A stretch of DNA of 64,000 nt, taken from Bacillus pseudomycoides DSM 12442 (GTDB lineage Bacteria; Bacillota; Bacilli; Bacillales; Bacillaceae_G). The stretch spans positions 2,843,186 through 2,907,185 of the forward strand of contig NZ_CM000745.1 of assembly GCF_000161455.1 (NCBI RefSeq), written 5' to 3'. Shown one piece after another: positions 45,934-54,157 of this stretch (the first letter of the stretch is position 1; every line of letters begins with the position of its first letter). The notes under the pieces were generated by a model. The model was not told the origin of the DNA. It saw nothing but the letters and a program-made list of their open reading frames with translations, and did not search any database. The position numbers were made by a program, and so were the translations under genes.

Positions 45934-46053
45934 ATGCAATTCATTTTAGAAATGGTAGCAATTGCTGGAATAATATTTATTATTTTGATTTTAGGATTTA
46001 GTAAAACGTTAAAAGATGTCAATAGAAGGAAGAAGAATAAAGAAAACAAATGA
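45934..46053 (+). CDS. 39-residue membrane peptide
   Basis: A frame with AGGAGGAG nine bases before the ATG. It begins MQFILEMVAIAGIIFIILIL, one membrane helix, and ends in a very basic tail (KTLKDVNRRKKNKENK). The good ribosome site and a downstream terminator favour a real gene. Single-helix peptides with basic tails include small regulators and type I toxins; which applies is unknown. Confidence 0.6.
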   Translation: MQFILEMVAIAGIIFIILILGFSKTLKDVNRRKKNKENK

Positions 46054-46084
46054 CTCATCATGCATAATGATAGAGAAAAAAGGT

Positions 46085-46113
46085 GCTTATGTATAGAAAG
46101 CATAAGTTTTTTT
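46085..46113 (+). terminator. Terminator after the 39-codon gene
   Basis: cttatg / cataag stem followed by T7. Confidence 0.65.
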
Positions 46114-46116
46114 ATA

Positions 46117-46166
46117 ACAAAAATAAGGAGGAGGTCCGGCTGTGAGCTTTCCTCTTTATTTTTGTT
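46117..46166. repeat. Long inverted repeat
   Basis: Arms aacaaaaataaggagga and tcctctttatttttgtt (16 of 17 paired) surround a GC-richer loop (ggtccggctgtgagctt). It is probably a second terminator serving the minus-strand DinB gene, or a small folded RNA. Confidence 0.5.
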
Positions 46167-46200
46167 ATGTAATCCAAATCGGGAAAGGGTGAAAAGGAAT

Positions 46201-46653
46201 TTAGTTTTTATGTTTTGTAAATATTTGATTAAGATGATGGTTCATATGATCAATATAATCTGTAACAAGCCATTCTAAAGTTACTTCCTGTTGGTCTTCC
46301 AACTTACATGTAAGTTGCCAGTGTTCATTCTTTACATTGCTTAGTAATTTTATCATTTGTATGTTAATAGCTTCCCATAATTTTAGAATTTCATTTGCTG
46401 AAAAAGATTGTTGATAATTATGTACTTGAACCCACAAATCTTGATCATAGCCAGTGAGTATAATTGTTTCCTTTGAAGTAAGAATATCAACAAAGCGTCT
46501 ATGGTTTACCGTACCGGAATCGCAAAGATGACCTAATATTTCTTTTTTAGACCATTTTGTTGGGGCGAGTTTTATATCCATGTCAGAAAAAAGTATAATT
46601 TTTTGAGATGCAGTATGAATTATATGTTCTAATTGGGTTGCTAATGTAGACAT
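46201..46653 (-). CDS. DinB family protein
   Basis: A 150-residue four-helix protein of the DinB/YfiT-like superfamily of putative metal-dependent enzymes. Histidines in KKEILGHLCDSGTVNHRRFVD and TDYIDHMNHHLNQI form the usual metal-binding triad. The ATG at 46653 has GGAGGG upstream. It follows a GNAT gene on the same strand by ~20 bases, so the two are cotranscribed. DinB-like proteins often act in thiol or damage responses; the specific role is unknown. Confidence 0.85.
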   Translation of the reverse strand: MSTLATQLEHIIHTASQKIILFSDMDIKLAPTKWSKKEILGHLCDSGTVNHRRFVDILTSKETIILTGYDQDLWVQVHNYQQSFSANEILKLWEAINIQMIKLLSNVKNEHWQLTCKLEDQQEVTLEWLVTDYIDHMNHHLNQIFTKHKN

Positions 46654-46672
46654 GTGAATCCCTCCATTTTCA

Positions 46673-47206
46673 TTAATAACTGAATGTTTGCAGCTCAATC
46701 CAATACCTTTTTACAACATTACCATCTTCTTCGATAAAATCATTATCACGAAGTCCTCTGTTATGCAAAATTGTTTTTTCTGAAGCAGTATTACCTTCAT
46801 CACAAACGACAAGTACTTTTGTAACACCTAATTCTTTTATTTTTTCTAATGATAAAGCTAATAATTTTGTAGCATATCCTTTTTGTCTTGCTGAAGGACG
46901 AATACCATAACCGATATGCCCACCAGCATTGAATAGATGCTCAGTTAAACGATGACGAATATTTACAGCACCAACGATTTTGTTGTCATTTGTGATAAGC
47001 CAATAGGTAGAGTCCGGTACCCAACTATCGGGAATGTTTTTACCTTTCGCTGCATCCAGTAACTCTTGAACCATTGCTGGAAAATTAGAAGGATCTTTTG
47101 TGATAACCCAAGGAATCATCGTTTCACCACTATTTTTCCATTCTTGATAGAATTCTAAATATTCTTCTTGTAAGTCAATTGTGGGTTGTACTAAGTAGAC
47201 ATCCAT
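46673..47206 (-). CDS. GNAT family N-acetyltransferase
   Basis: A 177-residue single-domain acetyltransferase. GGHIGYGIRPSARQKGYATKLLALSLEK carries the acetyl-CoA loop (RQKGYAT), preceded by the VGAVNIRHRL strand. It is the upstream gene of a two-gene unit with DinB. AAAAGGAG stands before the ATG. The acceptor is not determined. Confidence 0.88.
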   Translation of the reverse strand: MDVYLVQPTIDLQEEYLEFYQEWKNSGETMIPWVITKDPSNFPAMVQELLDAAKGKNIPDSWVPDSTYWLITNDNKIVGAVNIRHRLTEHLFNAGGHIGYGIRPSARQKGYATKLLALSLEKIKELGVTKVLVVCDEGNTASEKTILHNRGLRDNDFIEEDGNVVKRYWIELQTFSY

Positions 47207-47442
47207 TATTATTAGGCTCCTTTTATATATTTTTCGAAATATTAAAATAATCTTAACATAATTTGGATGGTAGAGAAATAAAGTACTTGGAGATATTGAT
47301 GTTGATGAATTTAAAGGATATAGATTAGGAAAAGATTTCTACTCTAGAATCCCTTTGTTATGAAGTTAAATATTTTGAATTTATGTATGTATATTTATGG
47401 GTAATTAGAGAAACATATAAGAAATTAACTGGAGGTGAAGCA

Positions 47443-47658
47443 ATGAATATTCGTGAAAATTACAATACAAATGAAATACTTATAACAGCTTCAGCGAGTG
47501 CTATTGAGCAAATGAAATATGAAATTGCTCGTGAACTTGGTGTTACACTTGGACCAGATTCTACAGCGCGTGCAAACGGTTCTGTAGGCGGAGAAATAAC
47601 GAAGCGTTTAGTTCGTATGGGAGAAGAACAATTATCTGGACAATATAGAATTCATTAA
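47443..47658 (+). CDS. Alpha/beta-type small acid-soluble spore protein (divergent)
   Basis: A 71-residue SASP that coats and protects spore DNA. The two conserved blocks are present: ASAIEQMKYEIARELGVTLG, which includes the GPR protease site region, and GPDSTARANGSVGGEITKRLV. The N-terminus (MNIRENYNTNEILITAS) departs from the usual MARxxNxLxVPGA. The start ATG at 47443 has GGAGGTG upstream. Expression by sigma-G late in the forespore is expected, but no clear sigma-G boxes were found. Confidence 0.9.
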   Translation: MNIRENYNTNEILITASASAIEQMKYEIARELGVTLGPDSTARANGSVGGEITKRLVRMGEEQLSGQYRIH

Positions 47659-47999
47659 AATATTTCTTTTTGAATATAGGTTATAAGTATTTTTTCTGTC
47701 TGGAATGTGTTTTGTTTCTTAGTCTGATGACAATAGAATACTGTCAGTAAATTAGAATAAACAAAAAAGTACTCTCAATGAGTACTTTTTTGTTTTCGCG
47801 TATTGAAATGACTTTTCAGAACCTTATTAGCAGGGGAACAAGGTTTTGAAAAGAAACACTCTTCATTATAAACTCCCCCGACTTTACGAATACATTTCGA
47901 TATAAAAATGAGAAATACCATAATTATACATGTGAAACTTATCCGTAATAAAATGTTGTTCTGATTTTTTATAAGTAAGAAAAGACGGATAAAGTTTTG
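47659..47999. other. Intergenic region with terminator
   Basis: It holds the SASP terminator at 47763-47791 and otherwise AT-rich sequence. No reading frame was supported. Confidence 0.5.
47763..47791 (+). terminator. Terminator downstream of the SASP gene
   Basis: Perfect stem aaaaaagtactc / gagtactttttt. Confidence 0.88.
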
Positions 48000-48028
48000 T
48001 TGACTTTCTCTTAAGGGAAGATTAATAT
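48000..48028 (+). promoter_or_regulatory. Sigma-A promoter of the TrmB-type regulator gene
   Basis: TTGACT (48000-48005), 17 bases, TAATAT (48023-48028). It is immediately followed by a 36-base palindrome. Confidence 0.75.
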
Positions 48029-48064
48029 GAATTTAAGTAGTATTATAAAATACCACTTAAATTC
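48029..48064 (+). promoter_or_regulatory. Palindromic operator next to the -10 box
   Basis: gaatttaagtagtattat is followed by its near-complement aaaataccacttaaattc, placed at the transcription start. The position suggests autoregulation by the downstream HTH protein. Confidence 0.65.
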
Positions 48065-48100
48065 AATGTGAAATTTATGTGCAAAGTAAGGAGTGTTTCC

Positions 48101-48886
48101 ATGATTGATTTATTAAAAAAGATAGGATTATCAGATCTAGAAGCGCGATGTTATTTGACATTACACGAAGAATCTGATTTGTCTGGCTATGAAGTTGCAA
48201 AACGGGTATCTGTTTCAAGAACAAATGTATATGCTGCGTTACGATCATTAACGGATAAAGGAGCTTGTCGAAGCATAGAAGGGGAGACGGTTCTTTATAA
48301 TGCTGTTCCAATTGAGCAATTAATCCGTCTTTTTCAAACTGAATTTGAACAGACTTCGAAGGCACTTATCAATCAATTAAAAACTCCACCTAGACCTGCA
48401 CCTGCTTTTTATAATTGGCAAGGAAGTAATGCATTAGATAATGCTGTACGCCGCGTTATTGCAAATGCGGAAACATCTATAGTTGTAGATGTTTGGTCAG
48501 AAGACTTGCACTATATAGAGGAGGCACTACTTGTAGCGGAATGCAAAGGAATTAGTGTTATCTTAATTACAATCGGGACAAGTAAAACACCTCTTAAACA
48601 TGTATTCCAGCATTATAGGGATGAAGAGTGGCCTGCTGATGAAAGGAAATTTTCTATTCTCTGTGATTCTAGTTCAGCTTTAATTGGTAGTTTCGGAGGA
48701 GAGATTAAGCCATCTGCATTAGAGACGAATCATCCAGCAGTAATTGAAGTAATAAAAAATGCTTTTTACCATGATATGATGATGCAGCACATCGAAGAGG
48801 ATTTTGGGAAAGAATTTCAAGAGAAGTATGGGGAGAATTACCGGAAAATGTTAAGCTATTTCAAAGAGAAAGGCTGGCATATTTAA
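48101..48886 (+). CDS. TrmB family transcriptional regulator
   Basis: A 261-residue protein. Residues 1-70 form a winged HTH of the TrmB type (LKKIGLSDLEARCYLTLHE and YEVAKRVSVSRTNVYAALRSL). The C-terminal ~160 residues form the TrmB effector domain, PLD-like (AETSIVVDVWSEDL). The ATG at 48101 has AAGGAG upstream. A promoter-adjacent palindrome suggests it represses itself; sugar-type ligands are usual for TrmB but unproven here. Confidence 0.88.
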   Translation: MIDLLKKIGLSDLEARCYLTLHEESDLSGYEVAKRVSVSRTNVYAALRSLTDKGACRSIEGETVLYNAVPIEQLIRLFQTEFEQTSKALINQLKTPPRPAPAFYNWQGSNALDNAVRRVIANAETSIVVDVWSEDLHYIEEALLVAECKGISVILITIGTSKTPLKHVFQHYRDEEWPADERKFSILCDSSSALIGSFGGEIKPSALETNHPAVIEVIKNAFYHDMMMQHIEEDFGKEFQEKYGENYRKMLSYFKEKGWHI

Positions 48887-48902
48887 TGACGGCAATTGAT
48901 AT

Positions 48903-49322
48903 TCAATTTTGTAGTGAACTAATAAAACGTGTAGGAACCCGTTTATATGAAATTGCTAAATGAGCGATTTCTTCCCATTCCACATATCCAATAAATGTAC
49001 AAAAATCATTACAATGACTCAGCCAATACTCCTGTTTCCATCCACCATATCCAGGCGTTCTATGGATAAGTTCTTTTACTTTTTCTTCATCACTTACTTC
49101 CTCGCAGGAGTATGGATCTTGAAATTCTCCATCAAATTTTTTAGATGCATTTCCATTAGCAATACACCAAGGACAGATGCTTTCTACCCTTTCTATAGAA
49201 TAGAAAGGACCACTATAAACATACTCACGTTCGTTTTTGCAAACAGAACAAGTCGTAAATTCTTTAAATATAATCCCTAGTTCTAATGCGTTTGGATTAT
49301 ATTTAAAGGTCGGTAATTGCAC
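48903..49322 (-). CDS. CbrC (UPF0167) family protein, C-terminally short
   Basis: A 139-residue protein starting at the GTG at 49322 (MQLPTFKYNPNALELG), behind GGGGGAA; the ATG five codons earlier has no ribosome site. Family motifs CSVCKNEREYVYSGPFYS, ICPWCIANG, TPGYGGWKQEYWLSHCNDFCTFIGYV are present. CbrC proteins usually continue another ~40-50 residues to a second zinc-binding CLHCG motif, which is absent here, so this copy may be truncated. Family function is poorly known. Confidence 0.8.
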   Translation of the reverse strand: MQLPTFKYNPNALELGIIFKEFTTCSVCKNEREYVYSGPFYSIERVESICPWCIANGNASKKFDGEFQDPYSCEEVSDEEKVKELIHRTPGYGGWKQEYWLSHCNDFCTFIGYVEWEEIAHLAISYKRVPTRFISSLQN

Positions 49323-49677
49323 GTCTGATTCCCCCATAAATGCTATTTATATTTACATCGTATTTCTATTGCTAAATTGTAATCAGGTTAATTTGAATAT
49401 AAACAAAATATCTTTATTTTACAAATATTACTGAGGATGATTTGACTGACACATTAACGAGAAAGAAGATTTTTTCTAATTTCATGTTACATATTTTTGT
49501 GAGTTGATTAACTTATGGATGTCCAACTTAATAGTAATTGCACGGCATTTTTTATTTAGGACTTGAATTGATAGTTTTTTCAGATTATTATGTATGAAAT
49601 AGTTCATAAGATGAATCGTTATAAAAAGATCTTAAATTGTATATGAAATCTGTAACAGAATGGTGGGAGAGAATGAA
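49323..49677. other. Intergenic region, divergent promoters expected
   Basis: About 355 AT-rich bases between the CbrC-like and oxidase genes. No gene, repeat or strong hairpin was identified. Confidence 0.5.
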
Positions 49678-51063
49678 ATGAAAGCTGTAACTGCAAATCT
49701 GATAATTGCTTTAAAAGAGGTACTTCCTGAAAAACAAGTAGTAGTAAATGAAACGGTGAGAGAACTGCACAGTAAAGATGAATCTTATCATCCTAGCAGT
49801 CTGCCTGATGTTGTTGTATTTCCAACAATGACAAAAGAGGTTAGTGAGATAATGAAACTAGCGAACAAGTACCAAACACCAGTTGTACCATTTGGAGTAG
49901 GCTCAAGCTTGGAAGGTCATGTAATTCCATATGAAAATGGCATTACAATTGATTTTTCACTGATGAATCAAGTGCTGGAGGTAAGAGAAAAAGATTTTCT
50001 AGTTAAAGTGCAACCTGGAGTAACTCGTTCACAGCTTAATAAAGAATTAAAAAAGTATGGATTGTTTTTCAGTGTGGATCCAGGGGCGGATGCAACATTA
50101 GGTGGAATGGCTGCTACAAATGCAAGCGGAACGACCTCAGTAAAGTATGGCGTTATGCGTGATCAAGTTCGTGATTTAGAAGTTGTACTTGCAGATGGAA
50201 CGATTATACATACAGGGAATTTAGCTGCAAAGTCGTCATCTGGTTATCATTTAAATAGTATTTTCGTTGGATCAGAAGGAACACTTGGCTGTTTTACGGA
50301 ATTAACGCTAAGAGTATATGGAATACCTGAGCATACGATGGCAGCAAGAGCATCTTTTCCGACAGTGAATGATGCGGTAGAAGCTGTAATTGATATTTTA
50401 CAAGCTGGCATTCCGATTGCGAGAATTGAGCTTGTCGATGAACTTTCAATGAAACAAGTTAACAAATATAGTGAAACAAACTATAGGGAAGAGCCAACGT
50501 TATTTTTAGAGTTTCATGGAAATGAAGCGGGATTAAAACAAGATATTGATTTCACAAAAGAAATTGTTAAAGATCACAAGTGTAAGGCTGTTTCATTTGA
50601 AACAGAAACAGCAGCAAGAAATAAATTATGGGAAGCAAGACATAATTTAGCATACGCTTATGTTCATAGTTGCCCAGGGAAAAAACTGATGAGTATGGAT
50701 GTTTGTGTACCAATTTCAGAGTTAGCAAGTGCAATACAGTATGCAAAAGAGACTTTAGATTCTATGGGAATTGTTGGGGGAATACTTGGACATGTCGGAG
50801 ATGGGAATTTTCACGTTCTATTAATGGTGAATCCAAATGATACAGAGGAAGTGCATAAAACAGAAGCGGCAAATGAAAAAATTGTGATGTATGCTCTTGA
50901 GCGCGGTGGAACATGTACAGGTGAACATGGGGTAGGGATTGGTAAACAAAAATATCAAGAAAAAGAGCATGGAGCAGCACTTCTTGTGATGAAAAAAATG
51001 AAACAAGCTCTTGATCCGAAAAACATTCTGAATCCAAATAAGATTTTTAAAATTAAAGAATAG
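49678..51063 (+). CDS. glcD: FAD-linked glycolate/D-lactate oxidase subunit (GlcD-like)
   Basis: A 461-residue flavoprotein of the FAD_binding_4 (VAO) family. The FAD motif VPFGVGSSLEGHVIP and the PGADATLGGMAATNASGTTSVKYG segment are diagnostic. The C-terminal FAD-oxidase domain includes GGILGHVGDGNFHVLL and CTGEHGVGIGKQKY. It oxidises a 2-hydroxy acid, glycolate or D-lactate. Partner subunits (GlcE/F) are absent, as is common for the stand-alone Bacillus type. The ATG at 49678 has GGGAGAG upstream; the frame extends six codons further. Confidence 0.9.
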   Translation: MKAVTANLIIALKEVLPEKQVVVNETVRELHSKDESYHPSSLPDVVVFPTMTKEVSEIMKLANKYQTPVVPFGVGSSLEGHVIPYENGITIDFSLMNQVLEVREKDFLVKVQPGVTRSQLNKELKKYGLFFSVDPGADATLGGMAATNASGTTSVKYGVMRDQVRDLEVVLADGTIIHTGNLAAKSSSGYHLNSIFVGSEGTLGCFTELTLRVYGIPEHTMAARASFPTVNDAVEAVIDILQAGIPIARIELVDELSMKQVNKYSETNYREEPTLFLEFHGNEAGLKQDIDFTKEIVKDHKCKAVSFETETAARNKLWEARHNLAYAYVHSCPGKKLMSMDVCVPISELASAIQYAKETLDSMGIVGGILGHVGDGNFHVLLMVNPNDTEEVHKTEAANEKIVMYALERGGTCTGEHGVGIGKQKYQEKEHGAALLVMKKMKQALDPKNILNPNKIFKIKE

Positions 51064-51081
51064 GGAATGATTCTGTCAATG

Positions 51082-51103
51082 ACCCACGACTGAAGTCGCG
51101 GGT
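51082..51103 (+). repeat. Hairpin of the type found at IS200/IS605 element ends
   Basis: acccacgact / agtcgcgggt with a two-base loop and one mismatch, directly before the broken SDR gene. It could also act as the glcD terminator. Confidence 0.45.
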
Positions 51104-51126
51104 TTGGAAACTTTGCTTCCGTTGGG

Positions 51127-51603
51127 GAACAAAATTTAAATAAAATTGAGACGATGCTTCACTTGAATATTGAAGCCTTAACCGTTCTGTCCTCTCTTTA
51201 TGTACGTGACTATACAGATGTTGAAGGAACGCAAATCATCAATATTTCTTCAGGAGGAGGATACTTGATTGTTGCTGATGCTGTGACCTACTGCGCGACA
51301 AAGTTCTATGTAAGTGCCTTTACAGAAGGTCTCGCACAAGAATTGAAAGGAAAAGGAGCAGCCATGCAAGCGAAAGTCTTGGCTCCTGCTGCAACAGAGA
51401 CCGAATTTGCGAAACGATCCTATGATGTTGATAATTTTGAATATAATGGTGTTGTTCCTAAATTCCATACAGCTGAACAAATGGCCGGTTTCTTGCTCGA
51501 TTTATATGACAGTGGGAAGGTGGTAGGAATTGTGAATGGAGAAACGTATGACTTCGAATTAAGAGATCCGATTTATCCGTATGTGACCAGGACAAGAAAC
51601 TAG
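51127..51603 (+). pseudogene. N-terminally truncated SDR (short-chain dehydrogenase)
   Basis: About 158 codons are open from the first in-frame codons after the hairpin. The catalytic Ser-Tyr-Lys region is present (IINISSGGGYLIVADAVTYC, ATKFYVSAF), followed by a normal C-terminus (VLAPAATETEF...). The cofactor-binding TGxxxGIG and NNAG blocks are missing. A preceding mobile-element-like hairpin suggests that the 5' half was lost by insertion and deletion. A 149-codon ATG frame at 51154 exists but has no ribosome site. Confidence 0.75.
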
Positions 51604-51646
51604 TTTTTGAAAATCCCAACATAACAAAAAGCCGATAGTTCTGAAG

Positions 51647-51690
51647 TGACCCCAAAAAGTTAGACACATTTTAACAATTGGGGGCAGTTC
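51647..51690 (+). mobile_element. Possible IS3-group terminal fragment
   Basis: tgaccccaaaaagttagaca, followed by a T/A-rich run and gggggca, resembles the terminal inverted repeat of IS3-family (IS150-like) elements. No transposase frame follows, so it is a solo end. Confidence 0.5.
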
Positions 51691-51744
51691 ATTACTACAA
51701 GTTCTTTTTTATTTTTCCTATAATAGCAAATGTAATTTCAAGGC

Positions 51745-52500
51745 TTATAATTTGTTATTTGCAAATATAGAATCTTCTAAGTGAATTACAGGGTATTGTT
51801 TAGAATCTAAGTTTTTAGTTATGACTGGATATAGTTCCATTTTTTCAGACAAATCAGTGATTGAAGCGCTCACTGTAAACCCATTTTTCGCATATAGATA
51901 TATATGGAATTTATCATTCTTAGTTGGCAAAAAATTAATCTCAGATATTATACTTTGTATTTCGCTCGGTAATTTATTTAACTCCGAAATAAGTTTTCTA
52001 AGTTGTTTTTCATCATTTCTAGTAAATTGTTTTATTACAGGTACACTTTTGGAGATTTTATCATTTGTAAATTTATCCAACATTGTACCATTTTCAAGTA
52101 GAAGATAATACTTATTATCTTTAATCATATATGCAACAGTGCTATTTTCTTTAATATTAATAGTGACTCGACTTGGAAAGTTCTTTGAAATTTCGACTTC
52201 TTTAATCAGATTATTTTTCTGTATTCTTTTTTTTATATCTTCTTCATGTAAATTCCAATAATTATCTTTGTCGCTTAAATTGGATAGACTTATAATTTCT
52301 GCTTTTGAAATTATTTCATTTCCAGTTACATATATTGTTGAAATTTTTCCAAAGCGATTTAAAAATAATAACAAAATAAAAGTTATTAATACACATATAC
52401 TTAATGCTTTTTTCCTTCTAGCTGCTTTTAAATTTCTACTTTGTATTAGTTGTTGATGACGAACCTGTTGGTTAAATGGATATACATTATTTTGATTCAT
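51745..52500 (-). CDS. FtsQ/DivIB-type cell division protein, extra copy
   Basis: A 251-residue bitopic protein. A basic cytoplasmic N-terminus (NLKAARRKKA) leads to one membrane helix (~37-55, LSICVLITFILLLFL). The FtsQ-type POTRA domain follows (ISTIYVTGNEIISKAEIISLS), then the DivIB beta domain. Family members recruit other divisome proteins at the septum. It lies outside any division cluster. The ATG at 52500 has AGGAAGG upstream. Confidence 0.87.
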   Translation of the reverse strand: MNQNNVYPFNQQVRHQQLIQSRNLKAARRKKALSICVLITFILLLFLNRFGKISTIYVTGNEIISKAEIISLSNLSDKDNYWNLHEEDIKKRIQKNNLIKEVEISKNFPSRVTINIKENSTVAYMIKDNKYYLLLENGTMLDKFTNDKISKSVPVIKQFTRNDEKQLRKLISELNKLPSEIQSIISEINFLPTKNDKFHIYLYAKNGFTVSASITDLSEKMELYPVITKNLDSKQYPVIHLEDSIFANNKL

Positions 52501-52930
52501 AATACCTTCCTCTAGTAGCCTATTATATTCCATTTAAAAAAATGCTCTAACATTTGTTGTTTAGTATGTTAATGGCCATCATGTACATATTTAGACTTTT
52601 TTACACTGCAGGGTGTATCCCCTAGCCCTGAAACGGACATAAATTCCTAAAACATTATATACATAATAGAATAATTTCTCAATATAGTTATAATATACAA
52701 GTGATATTCTTCGCAATTAAATAAACAGATACAGCATTTTAGATTTCTAATTAAAAAATTAGTAACATTTAGTGATATAGTAAATCATCTCTAAGTGTTC
52801 TTAAAAAAATATCACCATTTTGTAAAATAATCAAGGTATCGAAAGAAATTTCATTCTCCCGATATCTAATATAGGGAATAAGGGAAGTAATGCTAAGAAA
52901 GATGAATGATTATTTTCGTCGCGGGACTGA
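52501..52930. other. Intergenic region
   Basis: AT-rich, with no supported gene. A short GC-richer patch near 52608-52640 (ctgcagggtgtatcccctag) stands out. Confidence 0.4.
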
Positions 52931-52973
52931 GAAGATGCCACCCCTAAGCGAAGGCTAGGTGGCGAGTAGTTCA
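52931..52973 (+). repeat. Solo IS605-type right-end-like hairpin
   Basis: gaagatgccacccctaagcg, loop, ctaggtggcgagtagttca. It has the same architecture as the hairpin at 13748, including the gtagttca tail. Confidence 0.5.
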
Positions 52974-52999
52974 TAAATGCTTCGTAAAAAATTACATAA

Positions 53000-53038
53000 A
53001 CAAAGGGAGAAGAGTGATAAACATTCTTCTCCCTTTGT
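53000..53038. terminator. Strong terminator hairpin
   Basis: acaaagggagaaga pairs with tcttctccctttgt. It stands alone between the FtsQ-like and VanZ genes. Confidence 0.75.
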
Positions 53039-53206
53039 CTGTAATTAGGGTTAGCATTATACTAATAAATATACGCTGTTGTGAACTGCTAGATGAACAA
53101 TCCACTTCTAAGATTTTAACAGAAATAAATAATAATATGATATGCAATATTGCATATTAAGATATAGGTGTTCGGTATATACCCTAAATTGGAAGACTTG
53201 TATTCT

Positions 53207-54157
53207 TTATTTTTTCCATTCTGTAAGTGTAACATCCCATAGTAATACATCGGTATCAATGAACTTGATACAAAGTTCATTTGCTTTATCCAACTCTATT
53301 TCAAAGGAACTTTTTGATGTAGATATGTTTTTTTCAGAGAATTGAACTGTTTGTACATCTTTTCCATCCACAGAAATAATTATCTTTCCAGAACGTTTAC
53401 TAGCACCATCTGGGATACCAAGATAGCCCGAAATTTTTATATATTTACCCTTTAACAAGTATTTAAATTGCTGAAAATCTGTTCCATTACTACTATACAT
53501 ATTTAATTTAGATTCAATTTTTTTATGAGCAATTTCAAAACTATGGAAATTTTTGTCTTTCGGTGCATATCCATTAGTTTCTGTCAGTTGATTTAGTCCT
53601 ATAATAGTTCCGTTTTTGAGAGAGTGTGGCTGCTTTTCTAATGATTTGTTAAATTCACCTACAACAACAATCAATCCTAAAGTAAGGATTGATGCTGTTA
53701 CACAAGTAATAATAAGTTTTTTTAAAAAAGTATTTGAACGAAATCCTATTTTATATGCAGCAAATCCTATTATAGCACCCATTGCATTCACAATTACATC
53801 ATCAATGTCAAAACCTCCAAGAAAAGTTAGCATTTGTAAAACTTCTAGTATAAGGATTGAAATACAAAATGAGGTAATGAATCGAATGAAGCTACAGCGG
53901 TATAACAAAGGAATTAGTACTCCAAAAGGTATGAATGCAGTTAAATTCCCAAAATTAAAAACCCATAGGTTAAAGTCTTCTTCACCTGTCATATTTGGTA
54001 ATCCTAAAGGAATACTAGTCGGAATTAACTGGTATTGGTATTCATAATTAATATATTTTAATCCCAACCTATCAAAACCAAGAAACATAAAGTAAAGTAT
54101 TAAAATTGAATAAAAACCTAATATTGTGAGGACAATCTTACGGTGTTTACCTTTGAT
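53207..54157 (-). CDS. VanZ-like membrane protein with carbohydrate-binding-like C-terminus; non-ATG start
   Basis: Residues ~1-155 form a four/five-helix VanZ-like domain, and the ~150 C-terminal residues look like a secreted beta-sandwich (NPCBM-like: SGKIIISVDGKDVQTVQF...ELCIKFIDTDVLLWDV). The first ATG in frame (54088) would cut off the first membrane helix. The coding frame continues upstream (KGKHRKIVLTILGFYSILIL) to AGGAGG followed after 7 bases by ATC at 54157, or after 4 by ATT at 54160. Neither ATG, GTG nor TTG is available, so a rare start or a start-codon mutation is indicated. Confidence 0.78.
   Translation of the reverse strand: MKGKHRKIVLTILGFYSILILYFMFLGFDRLGLKYINYEYQYQLIPTSIPLGLPNMTGEEDFNLWVFNFGNLTAFIPFGVLIPLLYRCSFIRFITSFCISILILEVLQMLTFLGGFDIDDVIVNAMGAIIGFAAYKIGFRSNTFLKKLIITCVTASILTLGLIVVVGEFNKSLEKQPHSLKNGTIIGLNQLTETNGYAPKDKNFHSFEIAHKKIESKLNMYSSNGTDFQQFKYLLKGKYIKISGYLGIPDGASKRSGKIIISVDGKDVQTVQFSEKNISTSKSSFEIELDKANELCIKFIDTDVLLWDVTLTEWKK

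Noticed and set aside
47380..47442. Sigma-G promoter upstream of the SASP gene (tgtata / catataa)
   Set aside because: The spacing is about 20 bases and the -10 is a poor match, so it is not called.
51154..51603. Complete 149-residue SDR gene
   Set aside because: No ribosome site, and coding similarity continues upstream of the ATG; treated as a truncated gene.
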